A stretch of DNA of 59,113 nt from NCBI RefSeq assembly GCF_028290025.1, contig NZ_JAQGKQ010000090.1, positions 1 through 59,113 of the forward strand. The letters run 5' to 3'. Below, piece by piece: positions 16,401-22,510 of the stretch. Numbering within the stretch: position 1 is the first letter of the stretch; each line of letters begins with the position of its first letter. The DNA comes from Cypionkella sp. (GTDB taxonomy: Bacteria; Pseudomonadota; Alphaproteobacteria; Rhodobacterales; Rhodobacteraceae). The notes below the pieces were generated by a model. The model did no database searches and had not been told where the DNA came from. It saw only the letters and a program-made list of their open reading frames with translations. Position numbers and translations under genes: made by a program.

Positions 16401-16784
16401 AAAGCCCTCCGCCTCAGCCAAGGTTTCCTTGGCAATCACTGCGACCTGAACCTCTGGCCCGGTGCCGCTATAGTCGAAGGCCAGGTCGGCGACTTCGTAA
16501 GGGGTGCGCCCTTGAAGGGCTGCCGTAACCTGGGCGTGCCGCGACGCCGCATCCGGCCCCGGCGCATGCACGGTCAGGTACAAAACTTGTTCGTTCGGGA
16601 TGACGACTTTGGTCTCAAGCCCGCGCGGCGAGAGGCCAAGCGCGGTCGCCCGCAGATAGCCCAACGCTTCGGTCAGATCAGGTGTATCAAGCGGAACAGC
16701 ACCAACAAGCTGCCAACCGCTTCCAGAGCGGTGCAGCAAGCTGATGGTTTCATCGCGGAAGTCGAGTGCAAAAGCTGGTTTCAT
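13473..16784 (-). CDS. Large single-pass membrane protein: GspL/PilM-like N-domain, disordered linkers, PilP/GspC-like C-domain
   Basis: The 1103-residue protein has three parts. Residues 1-165 (start MKPAFALDFRDETISLLHR) show strand/helix spacing like cytoplasmic GspL/PilM domains: VVIPNEQVLYLTV, then YEVADLAFDYS and VAVIAKETLAEAE. Residues 165-610 are Pro/Ala/Glu-rich and include five [E/Q]PAYEP hexapeptides. One membrane span (YLGLVLTVVLLFLLAMIAAW) lies near 615-640. A Pro/Ala-rich stretch then precedes a C-terminal domain (residues 1025-1103, INLSKLNLIGVYGTQSKRYA then VRVGDSIDGG) resembling PilP/GspC HR domains. I know this architecture from Rhodobacterales, where it is usually called hypothetical. 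No pilus or secretion genes adjoin it. Domain assignments are inference from pattern only. Confidence 0.7.
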   Translation of the reverse strand: MKPAFALDFRDETISLLHRSGSGWQLVGAVPLDTPDLTEALGYLRATALGLSPRGLETKVVIPNEQVLYLTVHAPGPDAASRHAQVTAALQGRTPYEVADLAFDYSGTGPEVQVAVIAKETLAEAEGFAAEHRLNPIAFVASPEDGTFDGEPWFGLSAMAPSLVSDDSEVERDTMPVMMASRGSHTAVRSVAEPEAEFATTFQADPQPEFVLEDAPVAEFEVETAPEAFDTPDAATGLTLPLDAEAQPAYEAQPAHEPEPAYEPEPVYEPQPAYEPKPAPPFTPEPEPTPFYAGTLSSEPEDILAAAEMREADTVAAQPELRPAARNFTPDPGLAAEIAAASPEAATPDGIAKPALPTFIEAQRGDVGPEDDSALIAALADTLSAPIAQPVLPRPAPPESAKPLQPEADEAPMALDVADESGDDDSNDLEEAEPQGAGAIRAALSAKAARVIDPAIAEDLPPLPSAAALGAFSSRRQGNDLLAGKAPALGAAKAAAQRPSAAKPLAGMQSGDMQASSAMQPSAMQRPGLQRPEAAVKPAKSGKPGLRGLSNFATPPSNGAVKPRSKVAIPSALPPLKSTESTGANSAANPQPPRPATARSPGGFAPREPVKGKPRYLGLVLTVVLLFLLAMIAAWSSYSMGAWNIGGDQPVEVGAADSEGTDATDIPDANDEMLADMQDPAELSDTASVSDPGAAPVEDIVPSPDAADAADQVADAMAEPATEAAAPAAVPEPAPAPALDVAAETAPPVNSTTGTDDEIFLASTDAAPVSPDPLSLEQPLPQGDQLPTAQPSPPPFGTVYQFEANGAIKPTPEGIITPEGVLLRAGKPALVPTERPATVAAAAAAAKPAVTNPTLPEVALPTATAPPVLADPALAGKKPKTRPAGLVPASTDQGALAPVIDSRLAGLRPSARPPGILSAGRQAQQASAGASLAAQAEQLNQEAALSGGSKLAVAISRKPATRPRDLSRAVEAAVAAVARQPEPEPEPVAEPKPKVAAAPEKNTSAEADGEPEIASAAPKIPTKATVAKQATFKNAINLSKLNLIGVYGTQSKRYALVRTAAGRYKKVRVGDSIDGGGRVAAITATEVRYQKGGRLVALAMPKS
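15961..16050 (-). repeat. Five 18-bp tandem units encoding [E/Q]PAYEP
   Basis: Five consecutive 18-base units of the form TCGTAAGCAGGCTCTGGC, each with one to four changes, lie inside the large membrane-protein gene and encode a hexapeptide array near residues 245-275. Copy number could vary between strains by slippage. Confidence 0.85.
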
Positions 16785-16955
16785 TTCACGGGTCTAGCAC
16801 AAGGGGGGCACCGCAGGAAACGCGCCTCGCACGGTTTTGACCTTCCTATAGCAGCTTTTTGCCGAAGGAAAGAAAAAGCCAAGACGCCACCAAGGAATGC
16901 CTTGCGGCGCGCGTCATATCAATACAGCTAAGGCGCATAACTTTTGGAGGTTCCC

Positions 16956-17642
16956 ATGCGTGTTATTAATTCTCTGTTTCTATCTGCTGCCCTCGCACTG
17001 CCACTCGCGGCCCCAGCATTTGCCGATAACGTGATCACCGTCACGGGTGAAGCCACCGTGCAAGTGACGCCCGACATGGCGACAATCTCGCTTGGCGTCA
17101 CCACCGATGGTGCGTCGGCTGCCGAGGCTATGGCTGCCAATTCTAAAGCGCTGCAAGCCGTGATCGACCGGCTGAAATCGGCAGGGATTGAGGACCGCGA
17201 TCTGCAGACCTCCAACCTGTCGTTGAACCCAAATTGGATCGGTTACGATTCGGGCCAAACTCCGAAAATCGCGGGCTACGTGGCGTCGAACATGCTGAGC
17301 GTGCGGGTGCGGGCTTTGGATACGTTAGGCTCCGTGCTGGATGCCAGCATCACCGATGGCGCGAATGCGCTGAACGGCATCACCTTTGATCTCGCAGCGC
17401 CACGCCCGGCGCAGGACGAGGCCCGTAAAGCCGCCATTGCCGACGCCAAGGCCCGCGCCGAATTGCTGACTTCGGCCGCCGGTGTGAAGTTGGGCAAGAT
17501 CGAGTCGATCACGGAAAGCGCAGGCTATGGTGCGCCGACGCCGATGTTCCGCGATGAGAAAGCTGCCGCTGCGGTGCCAGTCGCCTCGGGTCAGATCGGA
17601 ATGTCCGCCGCTGTGACGATCACCTATGAGATCGTCGAGTAA
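16956..17642 (+). CDS. Periplasmic SIMPL-domain protein (DUF541)
   Basis: The 228-residue protein starts with a cleavable signal peptide (MRVINSLFLSAALALPLAAPAFA-DN) and continues as a SIMPL domain: VITVTGEATVQVTPDMATISLGVTTD, LQTSNLSLNPNW, GYVASNMLSVRVR and the final AAVTITYEIVE. SIMPL/Omp26-like proteins assemble in the periplasm or outer membrane; the role is not well defined, with links to oxidative stress in some bacteria. ATG 16956 is preceded by GGAGG five bases upstream, which favours it over the in-frame TTG at 16944. It diverges from the large membrane-protein gene. Confidence 0.87.
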   Translation: MRVINSLFLSAALALPLAAPAFADNVITVTGEATVQVTPDMATISLGVTTDGASAAEAMAANSKALQAVIDRLKSAGIEDRDLQTSNLSLNPNWIGYDSGQTPKIAGYVASNMLSVRVRALDTLGSVLDASITDGANALNGITFDLAAPRPAQDEARKAAIADAKARAELLTSAAGVKLGKIESITESAGYGAPTPMFRDEKAAAAVPVASGQIGMSAAVTITYEIVE

Positions 17643-17664
17643 CTTCTTAGTTTCATCTGTCCTT

Positions 17665-17722
17665 AAATATCCCCGCCGGAGGCATCCGACATTGGCTGAA
17701 TGAATCTCCGGCGGAAGTATTT
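17665..17722. repeat. Dispersed GCCTCCGGCGGG element, inverted pair
   Basis: AAATATCCCCGCCGGAGGC followed 21 bases later by TCTCCGGCGGAAGTATTTC forms an inverted pair of the intergenic repeat seen also near 19.3, 36.3, 41.9 and 47.9 kb. Confidence 0.8.
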
Positions 17723-17730
17723 CAAATCGA

Positions 17731-17760
17731 CAAGCCCAGAGGAATATCCCTCTGGGCTTG
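17731..17760. terminator. 12-bp perfect hairpin between SIMPL and metY genes
   Basis: CAAGCCCAGAGG pairs perfectly with CCTCTGGGCTTG around a six-base loop, between two convergent genes. T-runs on either side are weak, so termination may be partial, but no other terminator is visible here. Confidence 0.65.
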
Positions 17761-17766
17761 TTCATT

Positions 17767-19053
17767 CTACGAGGTCGCTTCCGTCAGGGCTTGATCCAGA
17801 TCGGCAATGATATCCTTCACGTCCTCAATCCCAATCGAAAGCCGCACCACGTTCGGGGCCGCGCCGGCGCGAATTTGCGCCTCCTCCGCCAACTGGCGGT
17901 GGGTGGTCGAGGCTGGGTGGATGATCAGGCTGCGGGTATCGCCAAGGTTGGCGACATGGCTGAACAGTTTCACGCTATCCACCAGCTTTACGCAGGCGTC
18001 ATAGCCGCCCTTCACCGCGAAGGTGAACAACGCACCTGCACCTTTTGGCGTGATCGACTCGGCGCGTTTGCGGTAGGGCGAGGAATGCAGGCCCGCGTAG
18101 GTCACAAACTCTACGCGGGGGTCTTGCTCCAGATACTCCGCGACGACGATGGCGTTTTCGACATGGCGCTGCATCCGCAGGCCGAGGGTTTCGATCCCCA
18201 TCAGGGTGTAATGCGCGCCTTGCGGGTTCATCGTCATACCCAGATCGCGCAGGCCGACGGCGATGGAGTGGAAAGTGAAGGCCATCGGGCCCAAGGCGGC
18301 GTGGAAGGTGAGGCCGTGATAGGCGGGTTCGGGTTGGCTGAGGCTGGGGAATTTATCCGATGCCGACCAGTCGAACTTGCCTGAGTCTACGACGACCCCG
18401 CCCGTCACCGTGCCGTTGCCGGTCAGGTATTTGGTGGCGGAGTGGACGACCAAAGTAGCGCCGTGCTCGATGGGTTTGCACAGGTAGGGGGTGGCGGTGG
18501 TGTTGTCGACGATCAGGGGGATGCCCGCTTGATCGGCAATGCGGGCCAATGCGTCGAGGTCGCTGACATAGCCACCGGGGTTGGCGATGGTCTCGCAGAA
18601 GATCGCGCGGGTGTTTTCGTCAATGGCGTGCTCGACGGCGAGCAGGTCTTCGGTATCGACAAATTTCGCCGACCAGCCGAAGCGTTTGATGGTTTGGCTG
18701 AACTGGGTGATCGTGCCGCCGTAGAGGCGTGACGAGGCGACGATGTTCAGGCCCGGGCCCATTAATGGGAACAGCGCCATGATTTGGGCTGCGTGACCGG
18801 ACGAGCAGGCGACGGCTCCGGCTCCGCCTTCTAGCGCGGCCACTCGGTTGGCGAGGGCTGAGACGGTGGGGTTTGTCAGGCGAGAATAGATGTAGCCGAC
18901 CTCTTGCAGGTTGAAGAGTTTCGCTGCGTGATCGGCGTCTCGGAAAACGTAGGCGGTGGTTTGGTAGATCGGGACTTGCCGCGCCCCGGTGGCTGGGTCG
19001 GGTGCAGTGCCTGCGTGGATGGCAAGGGTGTCGAAGCCTAGGGGTGCGGTCAT
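17767..19053 (-). CDS. metY: O-acetylhomoserine sulfhydrylase (MetY-type, Cys/Met metabolism PLP enzyme)
   Basis: The 428-residue protein is a Cys/Met-metabolism PLP enzyme: FDTLAIHAGTAPDPATGARQVPIYQTTAYVF at the start, CSSGHAAQIMAL, VDNTTATPYLCKPIEHGA, and the PLP lysine in VHSATKYLTGNGTVTGG. Its length (about 430, longer than the roughly 390 of MetB/MetC) and FDWSASDKFPSLSQPEPAYHGL insert indicate O-acetylhomoserine aminocarboxypropyltransferase, which makes homocysteine from O-acetylhomoserine and sulfide. GGAGG precedes ATG 19053. I looked for a SAM-II riboswitch upstream and did not see one. Confidence 0.9.
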   Translation of the reverse strand: MTAPLGFDTLAIHAGTAPDPATGARQVPIYQTTAYVFRDADHAAKLFNLQEVGYIYSRLTNPTVSALANRVAALEGGAGAVACSSGHAAQIMALFPLMGPGLNIVASSRLYGGTITQFSQTIKRFGWSAKFVDTEDLLAVEHAIDENTRAIFCETIANPGGYVSDLDALARIADQAGIPLIVDNTTATPYLCKPIEHGATLVVHSATKYLTGNGTVTGGVVVDSGKFDWSASDKFPSLSQPEPAYHGLTFHAALGPMAFTFHSIAVGLRDLGMTMNPQGAHYTLMGIETLGLRMQRHVENAIVVAEYLEQDPRVEFVTYAGLHSSPYRKRAESITPKGAGALFTFAVKGGYDACVKLVDSVKLFSHVANLGDTRSLIIHPASTTHRQLAEEAQIRAGAAPNVVRLSIGIEDVKDIIADLDQALTEATS

Positions 19054-19272
19054 AGTATCCTCCCGTGGATGAATGGGCGCAGGGTAGGCTCGCCGCGAGA
19101 GTCGGGCAACGGGAAAGAACGAGGGCTGCCCGCGTGTGGACTGTTTGGAAAATTGTTAGTTATCAAGGGGGGCTTTTGGAAGTTAAGGGTTTGTTAGGGG
19201 TTTGGGGCGGGTGGTTTTGGTTTTTGGGATGGCGATCTGGTATGTGATGGAGGCTTTGGTTGTGGGGTGGAT

Positions 19273-19308
19273 GCCTCCGGCGGGGATATTTTTGCCAAGG
19301 CGAAATGG
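19273..19308 (+). repeat. Dispersed GCCTCCGGCGGG element
   Basis: GCCTCCGGCGGGGATATTT, then TTGCCAAGGCGAAATGG: the full-length form of the family, with the TTGCC and GAAATG tail. Confidence 0.85.
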
Positions 19309-19323
19309 TTAGGGAGTGATCGT

Positions 19324-19385
19324 GCCGGAGGCTTTCGTGTTGCTGTCAGAGCCTCCGGCGGGAGTATTTTTGCCGATGTGAATTG
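19324..19385. repeat. Dispersed GCCTCCGGCGGG element, inverted pair
   Basis: GCCGGAGGC at 19324 faces GCCTCCGGCGGGAGTATTTT at 19351, which continues TGCCGATGTGAATTG up to the stop codon of the PLP-enzyme gene. The copy thus forms that gene's 3' untranslated region. Confidence 0.8.
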
Positions 19386-20510
19386 TTAAGGGCGCAATAG
19401 TTTGGTGAGGGCTGCGATCAGGGTTTCGGTGCCTGCCATTGTGGTCAGGTTGCCGGGGGAGAGGCGGAGGGTTTGGCTGCGGGCGTCGGTGGTGATGCCT
19501 TGGGCGCGTAAGGTGTTGACGATTTCGGCGGCTTTGTGGGTTTCGGGCAGGCGCAACATGATCGAGCCGCCGCGTTTGTCGGGGTGCCTTGGGCTAAGCA
19601 GGGTAAGGTTTAGCGCGTCGGCGGCCTCAATGATGCGGGCGGTGAGTTGGCGGTTGTGGGCCAAGAGCGCGCTTTGGTCTTGGGTGGCGTGCCAATCCAA
19701 GGCGGGCAGGCTCCCGAGCGCCGCCATCGTGCCGGGGGTGCCGTTGTCATAGCGGCGGATGTCGGGGGCGTATTCGAACGCGGTGATATCCCAGTTGAAC
19801 GGGTTGGCTTGCGAAAACCAGCCGCGCAACTCGGGGTGGCAATGCGGGGTGAGGCGCGGGCTGACGTAGAGGATGCCTGCTCCGGGGGTGCCGCACATCC
19901 ATTTGAGGGAGGTGGAGACGGTGAAATCGACCTCGGGTGCCATCACGTCACAGGGGATCAGGCCAGCGGCTTGGGTGATGTCGGTGCCGATCAGCGACCC
20001 CATGCGGCGGCCGTGGGCGACCATGCGTTTGAGGTCGATGCGGTGCGAGGTGAGGGACGATACCCACGTCAGCAGGGCGAGGCCGACGTCGGGAGTCCAA
20101 GCCTCAATGAAGTCGTCATCCTCGACGTATCCCATGCCCTGACGGAGTGGGACGGTGTGCAGGGTGAAGCCATATTTCTCGGCCATACCGTTCAGCAGGA
20201 AGTGGTTGGAGGGGAAGCAATCGGCCCCAACCAGCACTTTGCGGCCCTTCAGATGGCTTTCCGGCAGCGAGGTCAGCAGCGCATGGAAGGCGGCGGTGAC
20301 GTTTTCGGTGGCGGTGATCGACTGCGGCGGAGCGTTCAGGATGGAGCGCCAGCGGTCGATGAAATCTGCGCGTTTGCCAAGCGCGTAAGCCCATTGGCTA
20401 TCATCGGGCTTGCCCCACACGCCCGCAAATTCGGTCATGGCGGCGGCGAGATCGGCGGCCTTGCCGGGATACATGCCGATGGAATGGTAGAGAAAATAGG
20501 TATCGGACAT
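19386..20510 (-). CDS. Kynureninase-like class V PLP-dependent enzyme of the aminobenzoyl-CoA cluster
   Basis: The 374-residue protein has the class V aminotransferase fold: TATENVTAAFHALL, LVGADCFPSNHFLLNGMAEKYG, ALLTWVSSLTSHRIDLKRM, the aspartate in GTDITQAAG and the PLP lysine in STSLKWMCGTPGAG, then YDNGTPGTMAALGSLPAL. The FPSNHF and GTP segments resemble kynureninase more than cysteine desulfurase. The reaction is unknown: it could cleave a kynurenine analogue or act on an amino intermediate of the pathway. ATG 20510 is my choice; a GTG at 20519 overlapping the previous stop (GTGA) is possible. It is last in the leftward operon. Confidence 0.72.
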   Translation of the reverse strand: MSDTYFLYHSIGMYPGKAADLAAAMTEFAGVWGKPDDSQWAYALGKRADFIDRWRSILNAPPQSITATENVTAAFHALLTSLPESHLKGRKVLVGADCFPSNHFLLNGMAEKYGFTLHTVPLRQGMGYVEDDDFIEAWTPDVGLALLTWVSSLTSHRIDLKRMVAHGRRMGSLIGTDITQAAGLIPCDVMAPEVDFTVSTSLKWMCGTPGAGILYVSPRLTPHCHPELRGWFSQANPFNWDITAFEYAPDIRRYDNGTPGTMAALGSLPALDWHATQDQSALLAHNRQLTARIIEAADALNLTLLSPRHPDKRGGSIMLRLPETHKAAEIVNTLRAQGITTDARSQTLRLSPGNLTTMAGTETLIAALTKLLRP

Positions 20511-20515
20511 ATAGT

Positions 20516-21628
20516 TCACCGGATGAGGAAGGGGGCGGGGGCGTAGCGGGGTTTTAAGGCGTCGGGCGCTTTGGCTGCGAGGCTTTGCAGGGTGGCGAGG
20601 ATTGTTTCGGTGGTGTGAAAACTTAAGGATTCGAACGGGCCGCGCGGGAAGTTGAGGCCGAGCCTCAAAGCCGTGTCGATGCCTTCGGGCGTGGTGCCGC
20701 CTTCATCCAGCAGCCAAGCGGCCTCATTGATCAGTGTGGACTCGATACGCAGTGCGATTTCTGGGTTAGGTTTCGGAGTGGTCTGCGCGGGGTAGACGAA
20801 GCCTTGGCCGGATTTGCGGCCTAAGTTTCCGCTGGCGACTTGGCCTTTCAGAGCTGCGAAGACATGATAACGCGGATGATTTTGCATGGCGGTTGATAGG
20901 CCCTCGGTCGCGGCCAGGTTTATATCCGCTCCGATCAAGTCGATCAACGCGAAGGGGCCGAGGCGGTATCCGGCGGCCATCATCGCGGCGTCTATTTCCT
21001 CGGCCTCGTGGCCTTCGGCAAGCAGGGCAAGGGCTTCGCCGTAATAGGGGCGGGCGCAGCGGTTGACGATGAAGCCGGGGCGGTCGGGGCATTGGATCAC
21101 TGTTTTGCCAGCGGCTTCGGCGATCTCGCGGGCAAGGCTGAGGGCCGCAGTGGAGGTGCCTGCGTGGGGAGCGAGTTCGACCAGTTTCATCGCGGTGGGC
21201 GGGTTGAAGAAGTGCAGCGCGAGGATGCGGTTGGGCGTGGTCGCGGTGCTCGCGATGGTGGCGACGGGGATGGAAGAGGTGTTGGTGGCGAGGATTGTGC
21301 TGGCGGGAATGATGGCTTCGAGCTCGGCAAATAGGGCTTGTTTGGCGTCGGGACGCTCGGCGATGGCTTCGATGATGAGGGTGCAGGCGGTGAACTCGGT
21401 TAGGGTTTCAGCGATCTGCAAGTTGGCTAGGGTGGCGTCGCGGGCTTGCTCGGTGAGTTTTCCAGCGGTGATGCGGGCCGTTAGGGCTTGCCCCATGCGC
21501 TCGCGGGCGCTGGCGCGGGCCGGGGCGTGGGCGTCGGTGGCGATGGTGCGAAAGCCTGCACTGGCAAAGACTTGCGCGATCCCTAGGCCCATGGTGCCGA
21601 GGCCGATGATACCTATGGTGGGGTGCAT
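20516..21628 (-). CDS. 3-hydroxyacyl-CoA dehydrogenase
   Basis: The 370-residue enzyme has an N-terminal Rossmann domain (IGIIGLGTMGLGIAQVFASAGF), the ILATNTSSIPVATIAS segment, and HFFNPPTAMKLVELAP with the catalytic histidine. The C-terminal dimerisation domain is DRPGFIVNRCARPYYGEALALLAEG. It would oxidise a 3-hydroxyacyl-CoA with NAD+, here probably a ring-derived intermediate of 2-aminobenzoyl-CoA degradation. It sits between the enoyl-CoA hydratase gene (one-base overlap) and the PLP-enzyme gene in one leftward operon. Confidence 0.87.
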   Translation of the reverse strand: MHPTIGIIGLGTMGLGIAQVFASAGFRTIATDAHAPARASARERMGQALTARITAGKLTEQARDATLANLQIAETLTEFTACTLIIEAIAERPDAKQALFAELEAIIPASTILATNTSSIPVATIASTATTPNRILALHFFNPPTAMKLVELAPHAGTSTAALSLAREIAEAAGKTVIQCPDRPGFIVNRCARPYYGEALALLAEGHEAEEIDAAMMAAGYRLGPFALIDLIGADINLAATEGLSTAMQNHPRYHVFAALKGQVASGNLGRKSGQGFVYPAQTTPKPNPEIALRIESTLINEAAWLLDEGGTTPEGIDTALRLGLNFPRGPFESLSFHTTETILATLQSLAAKAPDALKPRYAPAPFLIR

Positions 21629-22386
21629 TATGCGCCTGTGAAGCTGGGTTTACGTTTTTCGCGAAAGGCGGCGATGCCTTCGGCTTTGTCTTTGGTGTCC
21701 ATCAGCGCCTCAAAATTTGCGCGCTCCACGGTGAAGGCGAGGGTGGCTTCGTCTCCGGCTACGAGGGCTGCTTTGGCGGCTTGTAGGGCGAGCGGCGCGC
21801 GCTGGGCGAGTTTAGTGGTGAGGGCGACGGCGTCGGGCAGGGCAGAGCCTGTGGCGAGATAGGCGGCGATGCCCCATTGGTGGGCGGTCTCAGCGTCGAT
21901 GATTTCGCCCGTCAGGATCATGCGGCTGGCGCGGGCACGGCCTGCAAGGGCGAGCAGGCGCTGGGTGCCGCCTGCGCCGGGGATCAGCCCGAGGTTGGTT
22001 TCGGGCAGGCCGAGTTTGGCGGTCTCACCTAGGATGATGAGGTCGGCCATCAGGGCAAGTTCCAAGCCACCGCCCAATGCGAAGCCGTCGATGGCGGCTA
22101 TCAGCGGTTTGGGGAAGGCTCGGACGGTTGCCCAGTGGGCTTTGCGGGGGTCGGTTGCGGCTTGCGCGCTCGTTTTGGTGGCGATTTCGGTGATGTCGGC
22201 TCCGGCGGCGAAATTGCCATCATTGCCGGAGATGAGGACGGCACGGATGTTCTGGTCGGTGGCGGCTTGGGTCAAAGCATCGGCCAGCGCCGCCAAAGTC
22301 GCGGTGTTCAGCGCGTTTTTCACCGCAGGGCGGTTCAGCTCAATATGCAGCCAGAACGGGTGCTGGGTGATCGTCAGATTTTCCAT
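21628..22386 (-). CDS. Enoyl-CoA hydratase/isomerase family protein
   Basis: The 252-residue crotonase-fold protein shows [21 protein letters not shown], the oxyanion-hole [15 protein letters not shown] and [17 protein letters not shown] segments, and [18 protein letters not shown] with the usual catalytic Glu region. It probably hydrates an unsaturated ring or ring-opened acyl-CoA. It is the first gene of the leftward operon, and its start lies 41 bp from an 18-bp palindromic operator shared with the divergent monooxygenase gene. Confidence 0.87.
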   Translation of the reverse strand: MENLTITQHPFWLHIELNRPAVKNALNTATLAALADALTQAATDQNIRAVLISGNDGNFAAGADITEIATKTSAQAATDPRKAHWATVRAFPKPLIAAIDGFALGGGLELALMADLIILGETAKLGLPETNLGLIPGAGGTQRLLALAGRARASRMILTGEIIDAETAHQWGIAAYLATGSALPDAVALTTKLAQRAPLALQAAKAALVAGDEATLAFTVERANFEALMDTKDKAEGIAAFREKRKPSFTGA

Positions 22387-22415
22387 GACAGCACTATGCG
22401 GGGTGGGCGGGAAAA

Positions 22416-22444
22416 TTCAAGCTAGAAATTTCAAGCTTGAAATT
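22416..22444. promoter_or_regulatory. Tandem palindromic operator in the divergent aminobenzoyl-CoA promoter
   Basis: AATTTCAAGCTTGAAATT (22427-22444) is a perfect 18-bp palindrome. A second, imperfect copy of its core, TTCAAGCTAGAA, starts 14 bases earlier at 22416. They lie between the divergent enoyl-CoA hydratase and monooxygenase starts. The same palindrome with one central change occurs at 49237 upstream of kynU. Size, symmetry and a MarR gene in the cluster make this a likely MarR site; this is inference. Confidence 0.72.
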
Positions 22445-22510
22445 GTTTTGTCATGGTGGCAGGCTGAGGCAAACGTCTTGGCGGGCCAAAACGTATTGGA
22501 GGGGTTTTCG

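Larger units (their letters stand above)
19054..19385. other. 332-bp intergenic region with GCCTCCGGCGGG repeats
   Basis: Apart from the metY ribosome binding site at its left end, this gap holds two copies of the dispersed repeat and GT-rich unique sequence. I see no gene, RNA or clear promoter. Both flanking genes run leftward, so the metY promoter should lie within it. Confidence 0.6.

Noticed and set aside
19054..19150. SAM-II riboswitch upstream of metY
   Set aside because: The conserved SAM-II pseudoknot pattern was not found on the minus strand.
19647..20546. 299-codon plus-strand open frame
   Set aside because: It lies antisense to the PLP-enzyme gene, with biased composition and no recognised domain.
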